DNA of 11,014 bases from Clostridia bacterium (GTDB taxonomy: Bacteria; Bacillota_A; Clostridia; Christensenellales; CAG-138), in the NCBI GenBank assembly GCA_017553815.1, contig JAFZJT010000185.1, positions 1 through 11,014 of the forward strand. Reading direction: 5' to 3'. The position numbers and the translations under genes were made by a program. Position 1 is the stretch's first letter, and each line of letters opens with the position of its first letter. The notes beneath the pieces are model-generated. The model saw nothing but the letters and a program-made list of their open reading frames with translations, ran no database searches and was not told the DNA's origin. This document shows, piece by piece, positions 1-9,290 of this stretch.

Positions 1-1
1 G

Positions 2-439
2 GGCGGCTTCGAGATCTTCCTGCCCGTGATAATCTTCCTTATCGCCTGCGGTCTTTCGTTCGCAACGGGCACGAGCTGGGGCACCTTCGGCATACTGATC
101 CCGATCACCCTCGGCGTGTTCCCGCTGACCGCTCCACTCGGCGTTGTCTGCGTCAGCGCGTGTATGGCGGGCGCCGTTTGCGGCGACCACTGCTCGCCGA
201 TATCCGATACCACGATCATGGCGAGCGCGGGCGCACAATGCGACCACGTTGCGCACGTTTCAACGCAGCTCCCGTATGCGCTGACAGTGGCGGGCGTAAG
301 TGCGGTAACGTATCTGTTGACCGGTTTATTAAACCTTATCCCCGGCTTCCCCCTGATTCTTGCTCTGCCAATAGGCATACTTCTGCTGATCGGCACGCTG
401 CTCGTAATAAGGCTTATTAAGAAGCCCTCAAAGAGCTGA
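2..439 (+). CDS. NhaC-family Na+/H+ antiporter, C-terminal part (5' end outside window)
   Basis: Only the last 145 codons are present; the frame is open from the window edge, so the internal GTG at 26 is not the start. The protein is an inner-membrane secondary transporter that would exchange Na+ for H+. The sequence shows the GTSWGTF motif (about residues 23-29 of the fragment) and a GDHCSPISDTT motif followed by QCDHVAHVSTQLPYA, both typical of the NhaC / COG1757 family. Hydrophobic stretches before, between and after the motifs fit membrane helices, and the last one ends in a basic tail (IRLIKKPSKS). Related members of this family carry malate or lactate, so the substrate is not fixed by this fragment. 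No downstream gene is coupled to it; a hairpin follows and nifJ has its own promoter. Confidence 0.88.
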   Translation, partial: GGFEIFLPVIIFLIACGLSFATGTSWGTFGILIPITLGVFPLTAPLGVVCVSACMAGAVCGDHCSPISDTTIMASAGAQCDHVAHVSTQLPYALTVAGVSAVTYLLTGLLNLIPGFPLILALPIGILLLIGTLLVIRLIKKPSKS

Positions 440-478
440 AGCCGATAGGCTTTCACCGATAATATCCATTACCGCCAA

Positions 479-508
479 AGCCCCCGTTCGCAGCGCCGAG
501 CGGGGGCT
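479..508 (+). terminator. Hairpin after the antiporter gene, weak U-tract
   Basis: AGCCCCCG (479-486) pairs perfectly with CGGGGGCT (501-508). The stem can extend inward by four pairs (487-490 with 497-500, one T.G wobble), leaving a 6-nt loop. The following bases are TTAAAACTC rather than a run of T, so this is either a weak intrinsic terminator or a 3'-end stabilising stem. Its position 39 nt after the antiporter stop and before the nifJ promoter supports a transcript end. Confidence 0.6.
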
Positions 509-547
509 TAAAACTCAAATATACTTTATAAAAAAGGCAAATTTCGC

Positions 548-576
548 TTGCCTTGAATGCCTTGCGGTACTATAAT
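548..576 (+). promoter_or_regulatory. Sigma-A-type promoter of nifJ
   Basis: TTGCCT (548-553), a 17-nt spacer and a perfect TATAAT (571-576). Transcription would start near 583, giving a leader of roughly 70 nt. That leader contains a possible small hairpin (CGCGG 607-611 with CCGCG 620-624) shortly before the ribosome site AGGAGG at 637-642. Confidence 0.75.
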
Positions 577-630
577 AGAAGCGGACTTTGTTTCCGTATT
601 CTTTTTCGCGGGCTTTTTTCCGCGGGATAA

Positions 631-4182
<3,552 letters not shown>

Positions 4183-4193
4183 GTTGATAACCG

Positions 4194-4228
4194 AGCGGCG
4201 GCTTCGTGAAAGCGGAGCCGCCGCTTTT
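4194..4228 (+). terminator. Strong intrinsic terminator of nifJ
   Basis: AGCGGCGGCT (4194-4203) pairs perfectly with AGCCGCCGCT (4216-4225). Three more inner pairs (TCG/CGG, one wobble) close a TGAAAG loop, and the stem ends in TTTT. It begins 11 nt after the nifJ stop. A near copy ends the peptidase/lipoprotein unit at 5967-6003. Confidence 0.9.
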
Positions 4229-4301
4229 GTGCCAAGAAACACACAAGACAATGTTAATTATGTCATTTTCATTAACTTTTTATTTGTTAAAGATTTTGCT
4301 A

Positions 4302-4335
4302 TTGACACGGAACTGTAATGTATGTTATCGTTTAT
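4302..4335 (+). promoter_or_regulatory. Probable promoter of the peptidase unit with an operator-like motif
   Basis: A perfect -35 box TTGACA lies at 4302-4307. The -10 is unclear: TTATCG at 17 nt or TATCGT at 18 nt spacing are both poor. The expected -10 region is occupied by TTATCGTTTAT (4325-4335), an 11-bp exact match to the operator repeat at 10172-10182. Upstream, GTTAAT (4253-4258) and ATTAAC (4271-4276) form a weak AT-rich inverted repeat followed by TTTTT. The promoter call rests on the -35 and on the need for one between the nifJ terminator and the ribosome site at 4352. Confidence 0.5.
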
Positions 4336-4365
4336 TATACAATCTGCAAATAAGGAGGATTTCAA

Positions 4366-4428
4366 ATGATTAAAAGGCTGCTATGTGGGATATTGGCTTT
4401 ATTTGTAACGCTTAGTATTCCACAATAA
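4366..4428 (+). CDS. 20-residue leader ORF encoding a detached signal peptide
   Basis: ATG 4366 follows a near-perfect ribosome site, AAGGAGG at 4352-4358. The peptide is MIKRLLCGILALFVTLSIPQ and then TAA. It has a basic N-end and a hydrophobic core exactly as in a Sec signal peptide. The stop overlaps the next start as TAATG (4426-4430). The peptidase frame differs by one base, and its first residues (MTAKALNA) look like a signal-peptidase cleavage region. Two readings are possible: a single-base deletion has split one secreted pre-protein, or this is a genuine leader peptide coupled to the peptidase. The frame upstream of 4428 is closed by a TAG at 4413-4415, so the peptidase frame cannot itself include a signal peptide. 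Confidence 0.6.
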   Translation: MIKRLLCGILALFVTLSIPQ

Positions 4429-5507
4429 TGACGGCAAAGGCGCTGAACGCGCAATGTTGTTTTAACGAGGAGCAGGCTGCATATTGCGCGAATGAGTATC
4501 TTGCAATGATGCGACGAGAAAAAGGTTTCCCATATGAAACACTCGGTTTTGATAAAATGACCTTTTTCGAGATGACGGTTGACTCTGCGTTCATCCTCTA
4601 TTCGATAGATGCTAACGGAATCATAATTGCTAATAACAGTTTTTCGTGTCCTTTAAGCTATAACGATAGTATCGTAGGTATTATAGGGGTTGTATACGAT
4701 TCCACTTCTAACGAGGTATGTTGTTCTTTAGGAAAAGAATATTCATATCAGTTGCAAATGATTAGGGATCACGCTTTTAAAGACGATAATGAGATAGCTG
4801 TTTGTGCGCTGTTAGGTGATTTGATTGCAACAGATGGAAAGGATATCTTCGTTTGTACCAACGATAATAACGGTTCGCAAGTGCTTAAAAACAACACTCG
4901 GGAATTGGCGCAAAGATTGTTTTCTGAAGCGCAATCGCATTATTATCCACAAAGGCGGATGCATTTAGAGCATGATGCTACTATTGACAAAACAAGAGGG
5001 GTAGACCCTCTAACGAATGTTTTGCCAGTGCCACATGTTCCGCAGACTGGCGGTGTTTGCGGAACAGCTACACTTGCTGCACTTCTGAATTATAGATATG
5101 GGTTGTCGCATACAGCGAGTGGTTTATTACAACTGATGAATTTGCTTGGGTATAACAGCAATGCTCCATCAGGCAGTCCAACAATGGATGATTATCTGCG
5201 CTTTGTTAATTATTTTTACAGCGGACCGTTTGTAACATCATTTACACTGCCGTTTGCGAATATGTTGAATGCAATAGATGGTGGAAGACCTATTATGGGC
5301 TCTTGGTTTACCGGTAGTCCTGGATCTTATGCTTGGCATGCGGTTCTCATTATCGGTTATATTGAACATGTTTATGGGCAGAGATATACCTATTATATAA
5401 AGAATCCATGGTATTCGGCGCCATCCGTTATTACGGTCAGATCCCATTCTAATGTGTTATATCCGGCTGGAGGATCAGTTTGGAAGCTCAATAGTGTACT
5501 TTATTGA
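4428..5507 (+). CDS. Papain-like cysteine peptidase (C39/C47-like), probably secreted originally
   Basis: The 359-residue protein has a papain-fold catalytic set in its C-terminal half: Q206, nucleophile Cys 211 in GGVCGTATLAALLNY, His 304 in AWHAVLIIGY, and Asn 326 in the KNPW motif. Residues 1 to about 195 form an N-terminal region that I do not recognise and that could be an inhibitory pro-region. The family is C39-like or staphopain-like by motif only; the substrate is unknown. The frame begins at ATG 4428, which overlaps the stop of the signal-peptide ORF (TAATG) and has no ribosome site of its own, so expression would need coupling, or the start is an artefact of a frameshift. The gene is AT-richer than its neighbours and uses TTA and TCA codons that nifJ never uses, suggesting horizontal acquisition. 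A lipoprotein gene follows after 16 nt in the same operon. Confidence 0.75.
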   Translation: MTAKALNAQCCFNEEQAAYCANEYLAMMRREKGFPYETLGFDKMTFFEMTVDSAFILYSIDANGIIIANNSFSCPLSYNDSIVGIIGVVYDSTSNEVCCSLGKEYSYQLQMIRDHAFKDDNEIAVCALLGDLIATDGKDIFVCTNDNNGSQVLKNNTRELAQRLFSEAQSHYYPQRRMHLEHDATIDKTRGVDPLTNVLPVPHVPQTGGVCGTATLAALLNYRYGLSHTASGLLQLMNLLGYNSNAPSGSPTMDDYLRFVNYFYSGPFVTSFTLPFANMLNAIDGGRPIMGSWFTGSPGSYAWHAVLIIGYIEHVYGQRYTYYIKNPWYSAPSVITVRSHSNVLYPAGGSVWKLNSVLY

Positions 5508-5523
5508 AAACCGGAGGTGCTTT

Positions 5524-5955
5524 ATGCTTAAGAAGACTTTTCTGCTTGTGTTGGCTGTCGCCGTTCTGCTATCCGCTTTTGCCTGCCGAAAGAAGTTGCA
5601 GACGGAAATAAAAACGCCGGATATCGGGAGTGAAAGCTCCGTCGCTCCGACTGCTTTACCGGGCGAAACGCCCGCTGCCGTTTTACCCACGGAAGCTCCG
5701 AACGTGCTTGTGCCGGCGGTCATGGTTGAAGGAACAGTTTATTATTTCAACAGCAGATTCATTGATAAGCCGGAGGAGGAGCCCCTCGGAAGCATCAGTT
5801 CCATCGTTCCAATAACCGAGTATCCGGAAAAGAACGATCAGGCGAATCTGCAGATACTGATGGATGCACCTTATGTGATGCTTGAAGATGGCGTGGCGCT
5901 GCCGATGGAGGACGGCTGGGGCGTATTCGTAACTGCTGACAAACTGTCCGAATAA
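5524..5955 (+). CDS. Small putative lipoprotein, co-transcribed with the peptidase
   Basis: The 143-residue protein starts at ATG 5524, preceded by GGAGGTG at 5513-5519; upstream in-frame codons (from 5452) overlap the peptidase gene and lack a ribosome site. It has a KK-basic N-end, a hydrophobic core (about residues 6-19) and a Cys at 21 in SAFAC, a slightly atypical lipobox, so it is probably lipid-anchored outside the membrane. Residues about 35-60 are a Pro/Thr/Ala-rich linker. Residues about 65-143 form an acidic domain with several aromatic residues that I do not recognise. Being 16 nt downstream of a secreted-type peptidase and sharing its terminator, it could be a partner, inhibitor or surface anchor of it; this is inference. 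Its base composition is closer to the host than that of the peptidase. Confidence 0.75.
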   Translation: MLKKTFLLVLAVAVLLSAFACRKKLQTEIKTPDIGSESSVAPTALPGETPAAVLPTEAPNVLVPAVMVEGTVYYFNSRFIDKPEEEPLGSISSIVPITEYPEKNDQANLQILMDAPYVMLEDGVALPMEDGWGVFVTADKLSE

Positions 5956-5966
5956 AGCTCGTAATC

Positions 5967-6003
5967 AAGCGGCGGCTCCGTGAAAGCGGGGGCGCCGCTT
6001 TTT
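5967..6003 (+). terminator. Intrinsic terminator of the peptidase/lipoprotein unit
   Basis: AAGCGGCG (5967-5974) pairs with CGCCGCTT (5993-6000). After one G/G mismatch the stem continues inward (CTCCG/CGGGG) to a TGAAAG loop (5981-5986), and the hairpin runs into TTTTT. It starts 11 nt after the lipoprotein stop and differs from the nifJ terminator at only three positions over 36 nt. Confidence 0.85.
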
Positions 6004-6016
6004 AGCGTAATAAAGC

Positions 6017-6049
6017 GGAAAAAGCGCCCGTTTTAGGACGCTTTTTTCC
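6017..6049. terminator. Bidirectional terminator between convergent genes
   Basis: GGAAAAAGCG (6017-6026) pairs with CGCTTTTTTCC (6039-6049), with two inner CC/GG pairs after a C/A mismatch. The A-run on one arm and the T-run on the other give a U-tract in both directions. It lies between the plus-strand lipoprotein gene and the minus-strand DUF1540 gene, so it probably ends the DUF1540 transcript and backs up the terminator at 5967. Confidence 0.75.
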
Positions 6050-6125
6050 ATACGCACTTTGCTGTTTCCTTGAAAGGAATTGGAAGGAGGAAGATTTTCC
6101 TTTTGACCCGTATTCTGCCTTTAAT

Positions 6126-6308
6126 TTACTTCATCTGGTAGCTTCCGCAGAGGCTCTCGTCCTCGGGGGTGCCGGTGCGGCTGTGCTCATGCTTGGTGCA
6201 GGGCTTGACCTCGATGCGGGAAAGCTCGCAGTAATTGCCCTGGTCGTTGTAGCGGCAGCTTCTTACGCTGCAGCCGATGGTCTGATTGCCGATCTTATCC
6301 TTGCTCAT
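6126..6308 (-). CDS. DUF1540 family small Cys-rich protein
   Basis: The 60-residue protein has cysteines at 13, 18, 27, 37 and 54 in the arrangement CSVRSC-RYN-(x5)-C and a final LCGSY. This matches the short DUF1540 domain common in clostridia and bacilli, thought by its Cys pattern to bind a metal; its function is unknown. The ATG at 6308 was chosen because AAGGAG (6322-6317 on this strand) stands 8 nt before it. The frame stays open further upstream (to 6383), but that part has no ribosome site and does not look like the domain. It is a lone gene, convergent with the peptidase/lipoprotein unit and divergent from ddl. I see no convincing -10/-35 for it. Confidence 0.85.
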   Translation of the reverse strand: MSKDKIGNQTIGCSVRSCRYNDQGNYCELSRIEVKPCTKHEHSRTGTPEDESLCGSYQMK

Positions 6309-6349
6309 TTTGGTTTCTCCTTTTTGTTTATTTGGGTGATTTGCTTTTT

Positions 6350-6364
6350 GCGAACCGCGTTCGC
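6350..6364. repeat. 15-bp hyphenated palindrome upstream of the DUF1540 gene
   Basis: GCGAAC-CGC-GTTCGC is a perfect 6-bp inverted repeat with a 3-bp centre. It lies 42 bp upstream of the DUF1540 start and about 75 bp from the ddl promoter. It could be an operator or a hairpin in the 5' leader of the DUF1540 transcript. Confidence 0.5.
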
Positions 6365-6438
6365 ACGGTATGAGTTTGCCCAAAGCGGCAACAGCTTATA
6401 CGCAGCGCGGCAAAAAAGAATAAAATATTGTTTTTAAC

Positions 6439-6466
6439 TTGAAAAAATCGGCATTTGTGCTATAAT
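6439..6466 (+). promoter_or_regulatory. Promoter of the ddl-murF operon, extended -10
   Basis: TTGAAA (6439-6444), a 16-nt spacer and TATAAT (6461-6466) preceded by TGC, an extended -10. The predicted start is near 6473, leaving a leader of about 113 nt before ddl. Confidence 0.8.
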
Positions 6467-6472
6467 TTATAC

Positions 6473-6585
6473 TGATTTAATATGCGGCTCACCGTCCGGG
6501 GAAAGTATCGCGGCGGGGGCTAATAGAATAGTAAATAGCGCGGCGAATGCGCCTGCGTATCCGAAAAAACGAGGTAGAGTATAGT
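6473..6585 (+). other. Long 5' leader of ddl with a hairpin and a tiny uORF
   Basis: The leader is GC-rich in its first part. CGCGGCG (6539-6545) pairs with CGCC-T-GCG (6550-6557, one bulged T) around an AATG loop. An ATG at 6482 opens a 13-codon arginine-rich frame that ends with TAA at 6521, but it has no ribosome site. I do not recognise a known riboswitch or T-box here, and there is no U-tract that would make an attenuator. Confidence 0.35.
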
Positions 6586-7629
6586 ATGAAAATAGTTGTT
6601 ATCTGCGGCGGAAGGTCGAATGAGAGGGATGTTTCGCTCTCCACGGGCAGCATGGTCGCCAAGGCTCTGCGCGCTTCGGGGCATGACGTTGTGCTTGCGG
6701 ACGCCTGCTTGGGCGTTGAGCTGGATTGCCCGCCGGCCGAGGCTTTTTATATGAATCTTCCGATACAGGAGCACAAGGTCTCGGGCATCGCGCCCGATCT
6801 GCGCCCGTTTTTTGAGCGCAAGGAAGGCTTTTTCGGGAGAAACGTGCTCGAACTCTGCCGCGAGGCGGACATCGTTTTCAACGCGCTGCACGGCGACGAG
6901 GGCGAGAACGGCAAGCTTCAGGCGGCGTTCGATATGATGAATATTCGCTACACCGGCGCGGGCGCGCAGAGCAGCCTGCTTGCGATGAATAAGAGCATCT
7001 CCAAGCTCGTTTTTCGCGAGCATGACATCCCCACGCCCGAGGACGTGATATTGCACGGCGAAAGCGCGGATGAGGCGGTTAAGAAATGCGCGTGGCTCGG
7101 CTTTCCCTGCGTCGTGAAGCCCGCGAGCCTCGGTTCGAGCGTCGGCGTTTCGATCGCGTACGATGAAAATGAGCTTCGCGCGGCGATAGAGGAGGCCTCC
7201 GCCTATGAGGACACCATCATTATCGAGAGGTACATAAGAGGCAGGGAGTTCTCGGTCGGCATAGTTGGCGATACCGTGCTTCCTGCGATTGAGATAATAC
7301 CCAAAGAGGGTTTTTACGATTATAAAAATAAATATCAGCCAGGCGCGACGATGGAGATCTGCCCCGCGGATATAACGCTGCAGCTCAAAAAGGAGCTTGA
7401 GCGCTGCACCCGTGCCGTGTTCAAGGCGCTTGGGCTTGGGGCGTATGCGAGGGTCGATTTCATGGTGGACGACAACGGCGTTTACTGCCTCGAAGCGAAC
7501 ACCACGCCGGGCATGACGCCGACGAGCCTGCTTCCGCAGGAGGCCGCCGCCGTGGGCATGGATTTCCCCAAGCTTCTCGAAAAAATAATCGCGGAGAGCA
7601 TGAAGCTTGAGCGCAAACAGAACGACTGA
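6586..7629 (+). CDS. ddl: D-alanine--D-alanine ligase
   Basis: This cytoplasmic ATP-grasp enzyme joins two D-alanines for the peptidoglycan stem peptide. The 347-residue length is typical. The N-terminal substrate domain has GGRSNERDVSLS (8-19, with Glu 13), followed by FNALHGDEGENG (98-109). The ATP-grasp domain has KPASLGSSVGVS (178-189), the omega-loop FYDYKNKY (243-250), Asp 291 in ARVDF, and LEANTTPGMTPTSL (302-315) with metal ligands Glu 303 and Asn 305. Tyr 250, equivalent to the Tyr that marks D-Ala specificity in Ddl, is present, so this is not a VanA-type D-lactate ligase. ATG 6586 is preferred because GAGG at 6571-6574 precedes it and homology begins at MKIVVICGG; an in-frame ATG at 6547 lies inside a leader hairpin. 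It is the first gene of the operon, with murF 22 nt downstream. Confidence 0.96.
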   Translation: MKIVVICGGRSNERDVSLSTGSMVAKALRASGHDVVLADACLGVELDCPPAEAFYMNLPIQEHKVSGIAPDLRPFFERKEGFFGRNVLELCREADIVFNALHGDEGENGKLQAAFDMMNIRYTGAGAQSSLLAMNKSISKLVFREHDIPTPEDVILHGESADEAVKKCAWLGFPCVVKPASLGSSVGVSIAYDENELRAAIEEASAYEDTIIIERYIRGREFSVGIVGDTVLPAIEIIPKEGFYDYKNKYQPGATMEICPADITLQLKKELERCTRAVFKALGLGAYARVDFMVDDNGVYCLEANTTPGMTPTSLLPQEAAAVGMDFPKLLEKIIAESMKLERKQND

Positions 7630-7651
7630 AAACGCAACAAGGAATAAAAAT

Positions 7652-9004
7652 ATGATAGAACTCACCTTAAAGGAAGCCGCAAAGGCGGCGGGCGGCAAGC
7701 TCGTGAACTGCGAGGGGATCGAGGCAAAGACCGCGCTCATCTCCTCGATAACTCTGGACAGCCGCAAAATCGAGCAGGGAAGCCTTTTCGTTGCGATAAA
7801 GGGCGAAAGGGTGGACGGACACGACTATATCAAGATGGCGATGGAGAAGGGCGCGCTCTGCGCGATAAGCGAAGAAGAGGTGCCGTATCCGCATATCCTT
7901 GTCAGGAGCAGTCTTGCGGCGATGCAGGGCATAGCGGCGCATCTTCGCGAAAAGAGCGGCGTTACGGTCGTTGCGGTCGTTGGCAGCGTCGGCAAGACCA
8001 CCACGCGCCAGATGCTCTCCTGTGTGCTGGAGCAGAAGTTTCCGCATATCCTCAGCACAGAGGGCAATTTCAACAACGAATTCGGCCTGCCGCAGATGCT
8101 CTTCAGGCTTGAAAGCTGCCATGAGCTTGCGGTTCTGGAGCTTGGAATTAGCTTCTTCGGCGAGATGGATAGGCTTGGCAAAATCGCGCGCCCGAATTAC
8201 GCCGTGTATACGAATATCGGCAATATGCACCTTGAAAATCTCGGAGACCGCGACGGCGTTTTAAAGGCAAAGACCGAGCTGGTTCCCTATATCAAGGAGG
8301 GCGGAAAGCTCTTTTTAAACGGCGCGGACGATAAGCTGAGAAGCTATGAGCCGCCGATTCCCTCCGTGTATTTCGGCGTGGACGAGTGTTACAGCGTGCA
8401 TGCGGAGGACGTGGAGCAGATAGGGCTTGAGCGTACCGATTTCACGCTCATTTACCGCGAGAAGGCGCTTCGCGTTTCGCTTCCCGCCGTCGGAAACCAC
8501 ATGGTGCTCGACGCGATAGCGGCGGCGACGGTCGCGCTCGAATTCGGGCTCACCGCCGAGCAGATCAAGGCGGGGCTTGAGAATTATTCGCCCGTTGGAC
8601 ACCGCGGCAGGGTCGAAAAGCTTGCCGAGATAACGCTTGTGGACGATTGCTACAACGCCGGGCCCGACTCCATGCGCGCTTCGATCTCCGCGCTAAAGGG
8701 CGCAAGGCGCATCGCGCTGCTTGGGGATATGCTCGAACTTGGCGAAAACGAGGAAGCGCTCCACAGAAGCCTTGGCGAATTCTGCGCCGAAAACTTAGAC
8801 GCGCTGTTCACCGTGGGCAGGCTCGGCGAAAAGATCGCCGAGGGCGCGGAGGAAAAGGGCATGAAGGAGGTTTTCCGCACGACAGCAGAGGACGCCGCCG
8901 AAAAGCTTAAAGCCTTCGTCAAGCCCGGCGACGTGCTTCTCGTCAAGGCATCGAGGGGGATGCACCTTGAGGACGTTGTGGAGAAGATAATGGAATGGAA
9001 ATAA
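7652..9004 (+). CDS. murF: UDP-N-acetylmuramoyl-tripeptide--D-alanyl-D-alanine ligase
   Basis: The enzyme adds the D-Ala-D-Ala dipeptide made by Ddl to UDP-MurNAc-tripeptide in the cytoplasm, the last step in making the soluble precursor. The 450 residues match the family. Visible motifs are LDSRKIEQGSLFVAIKG (35-51) in the N-terminal uridine-binding domain, the P-loop GSVGKTTT (111-118), EGNFNNEFGLP (137-147), ELGISFFGEM, IGNMHLENLGDRDG, VDDCYNAGPDSM (330-341), GDMLELGE and ASRGMHLEDVV near the end. The start at 7652 has AAGGA at 7639-7643; an earlier in-frame ATG at 7607 lies within ddl and adds 15 non-homologous residues. It follows ddl by 22 nt, the common ddl-murF order, and its end overlaps the next small gene by 10 nt. 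Confidence 0.97.
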   Translation: MIELTLKEAAKAAGGKLVNCEGIEAKTALISSITLDSRKIEQGSLFVAIKGERVDGHDYIKMAMEKGALCAISEEEVPYPHILVRSSLAAMQGIAAHLREKSGVTVVAVVGSVGKTTTRQMLSCVLEQKFPHILSTEGNFNNEFGLPQMLFRLESCHELAVLELGISFFGEMDRLGKIARPNYAVYTNIGNMHLENLGDRDGVLKAKTELVPYIKEGGKLFLNGADDKLRSYEPPIPSVYFGVDECYSVHAEDVEQIGLERTDFTLIYREKALRVSLPAVGNHMVLDAIAAATVALEFGLTAEQIKAGLENYSPVGHRGRVEKLAEITLVDDCYNAGPDSMRASISALKGARRIALLGDMLELGENEEALHRSLGEFCAENLDALFTVGRLGEKIAEGAEEKGMKEVFRTTAEDAAEKLKAFVKPGDVLLVKASRGMHLEDVVEKIMEWK

Positions 9005-9195
9005 AGGATGTTTTAAGGTTGGTACTCTATGCGGCGATGATAACTCTTGGCGTGTGTAATATCATCTGCGCCGTTAAGAGAAAGAATAATGCCGATGCAA
9101 AAAACAGCAGGCTTGAAGGCTGGGAGATCGCCGCAAGCATATTGATGATAATAAGCGGCGCGATTTTGCTGCTGCTATTGGTCATTCCCAAATAG
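8995..9195 (+). CDS. Small two-TM membrane protein overlapping the murF end
   Basis: The 66-residue frame starts at an ATG inside the last codons of murF (10-nt overlap) and has GGAGA at 8980-8984, 10 nt upstream, which supports translation coupled to murF. It contains two hydrophobic segments (about residues 8-25 and 45-64) joined by a basic, polar loop (KRKNNADAKNSR), so it is probably a small inner-membrane protein with both ends on the same side. I do not recognise the family. Placement at the end of a cell-wall precursor operon is the only functional hint. Transcription probably ends at the hairpins at 9214-9289. Confidence 0.6.
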   Translation: MEIKDVLRLVLYAAMITLGVCNIICAVKRKNNADAKNSRLEGWEIAASILMIISGAILLLLLVIPK

Positions 9196-9213
9196 GGTTC
9201 AGCATTGACATCT

Positions 9214-9230
9214 ATGCGGGTTTCCCGCAT
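9214..9230 (+). repeat. 17-bp hyphenated palindrome after the ddl-murF operon
   Basis: ATGCGGG-TTT-CCCGCAT is a perfect 7-bp stem with a 3-nt loop, 19 nt after the stop of the small membrane-protein gene. It has no T-run directly after it (GAGAATAAAA), so it may stabilise the 3' end or assist the terminator that follows. Confidence 0.6.
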
Positions 9231-9236
9231 GAGAAT

Positions 9237-9289
9237 AAAAGGCGGGAAGGGCGTATCCATATACGTATGAGCCCGAACCCGCCTTTTTT
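9237..9289. terminator. Large bidirectional terminator between convergent operons
   Basis: AAAAGGCGGG (9237-9246) pairs with CCCGCCTTTT (9278-9287), with a second inner stem GGGC (9249-9252)/GCCC (9271-9274). The plus strand ends in six T and the minus strand in four. It separates the plus-strand ddl operon from the minus-strand HTH gene, whose stop is at 9291-9293, just 2 bp from the hairpin. Confidence 0.85.
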
Positions 9290-9290
9290 C

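Noticed and set aside
6083..6143. Shine-Dalgarno-like AAGGAGG (6083-6089) with a TTG frame after it
   Set aside because: The only frame is about 12 codons from a TTG and overlaps the 3' end of the DUF1540 gene; it is probably chance.
6547..6585. Upstream ATG adding 13 residues to Ddl
   Set aside because: It sits in the hairpin of the leader without a ribosome site, and the added residues are not part of the conserved Ddl start.
6586..7629. Vancomycin-resistance type D-Ala-D-Lac ligase
   Set aside because: The omega-loop keeps the Tyr (Y250 in NKY) typical of D-Ala-D-Ala ligases, and no vanH or vanX partner is near.
7607..7651. Upstream ATG adding 15 residues to MurF
   Set aside because: It lies within ddl; the ATG at 7652 has AAGGA at the right distance and starts the conserved protein.
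6520..7767. 415-codon open frame antisense to ddl
   Set aside because: It covers a well-supported gene, its product is Arg/Ala/Leu-rich without motifs, and it ends in the ddl promoter region. It is a composition shadow.
9205..9210. TTGACA after the small membrane-protein gene
   Set aside because: No -10 box follows at 16-18 nt, the region forms terminator hairpins, and no plus-strand gene lies downstream.
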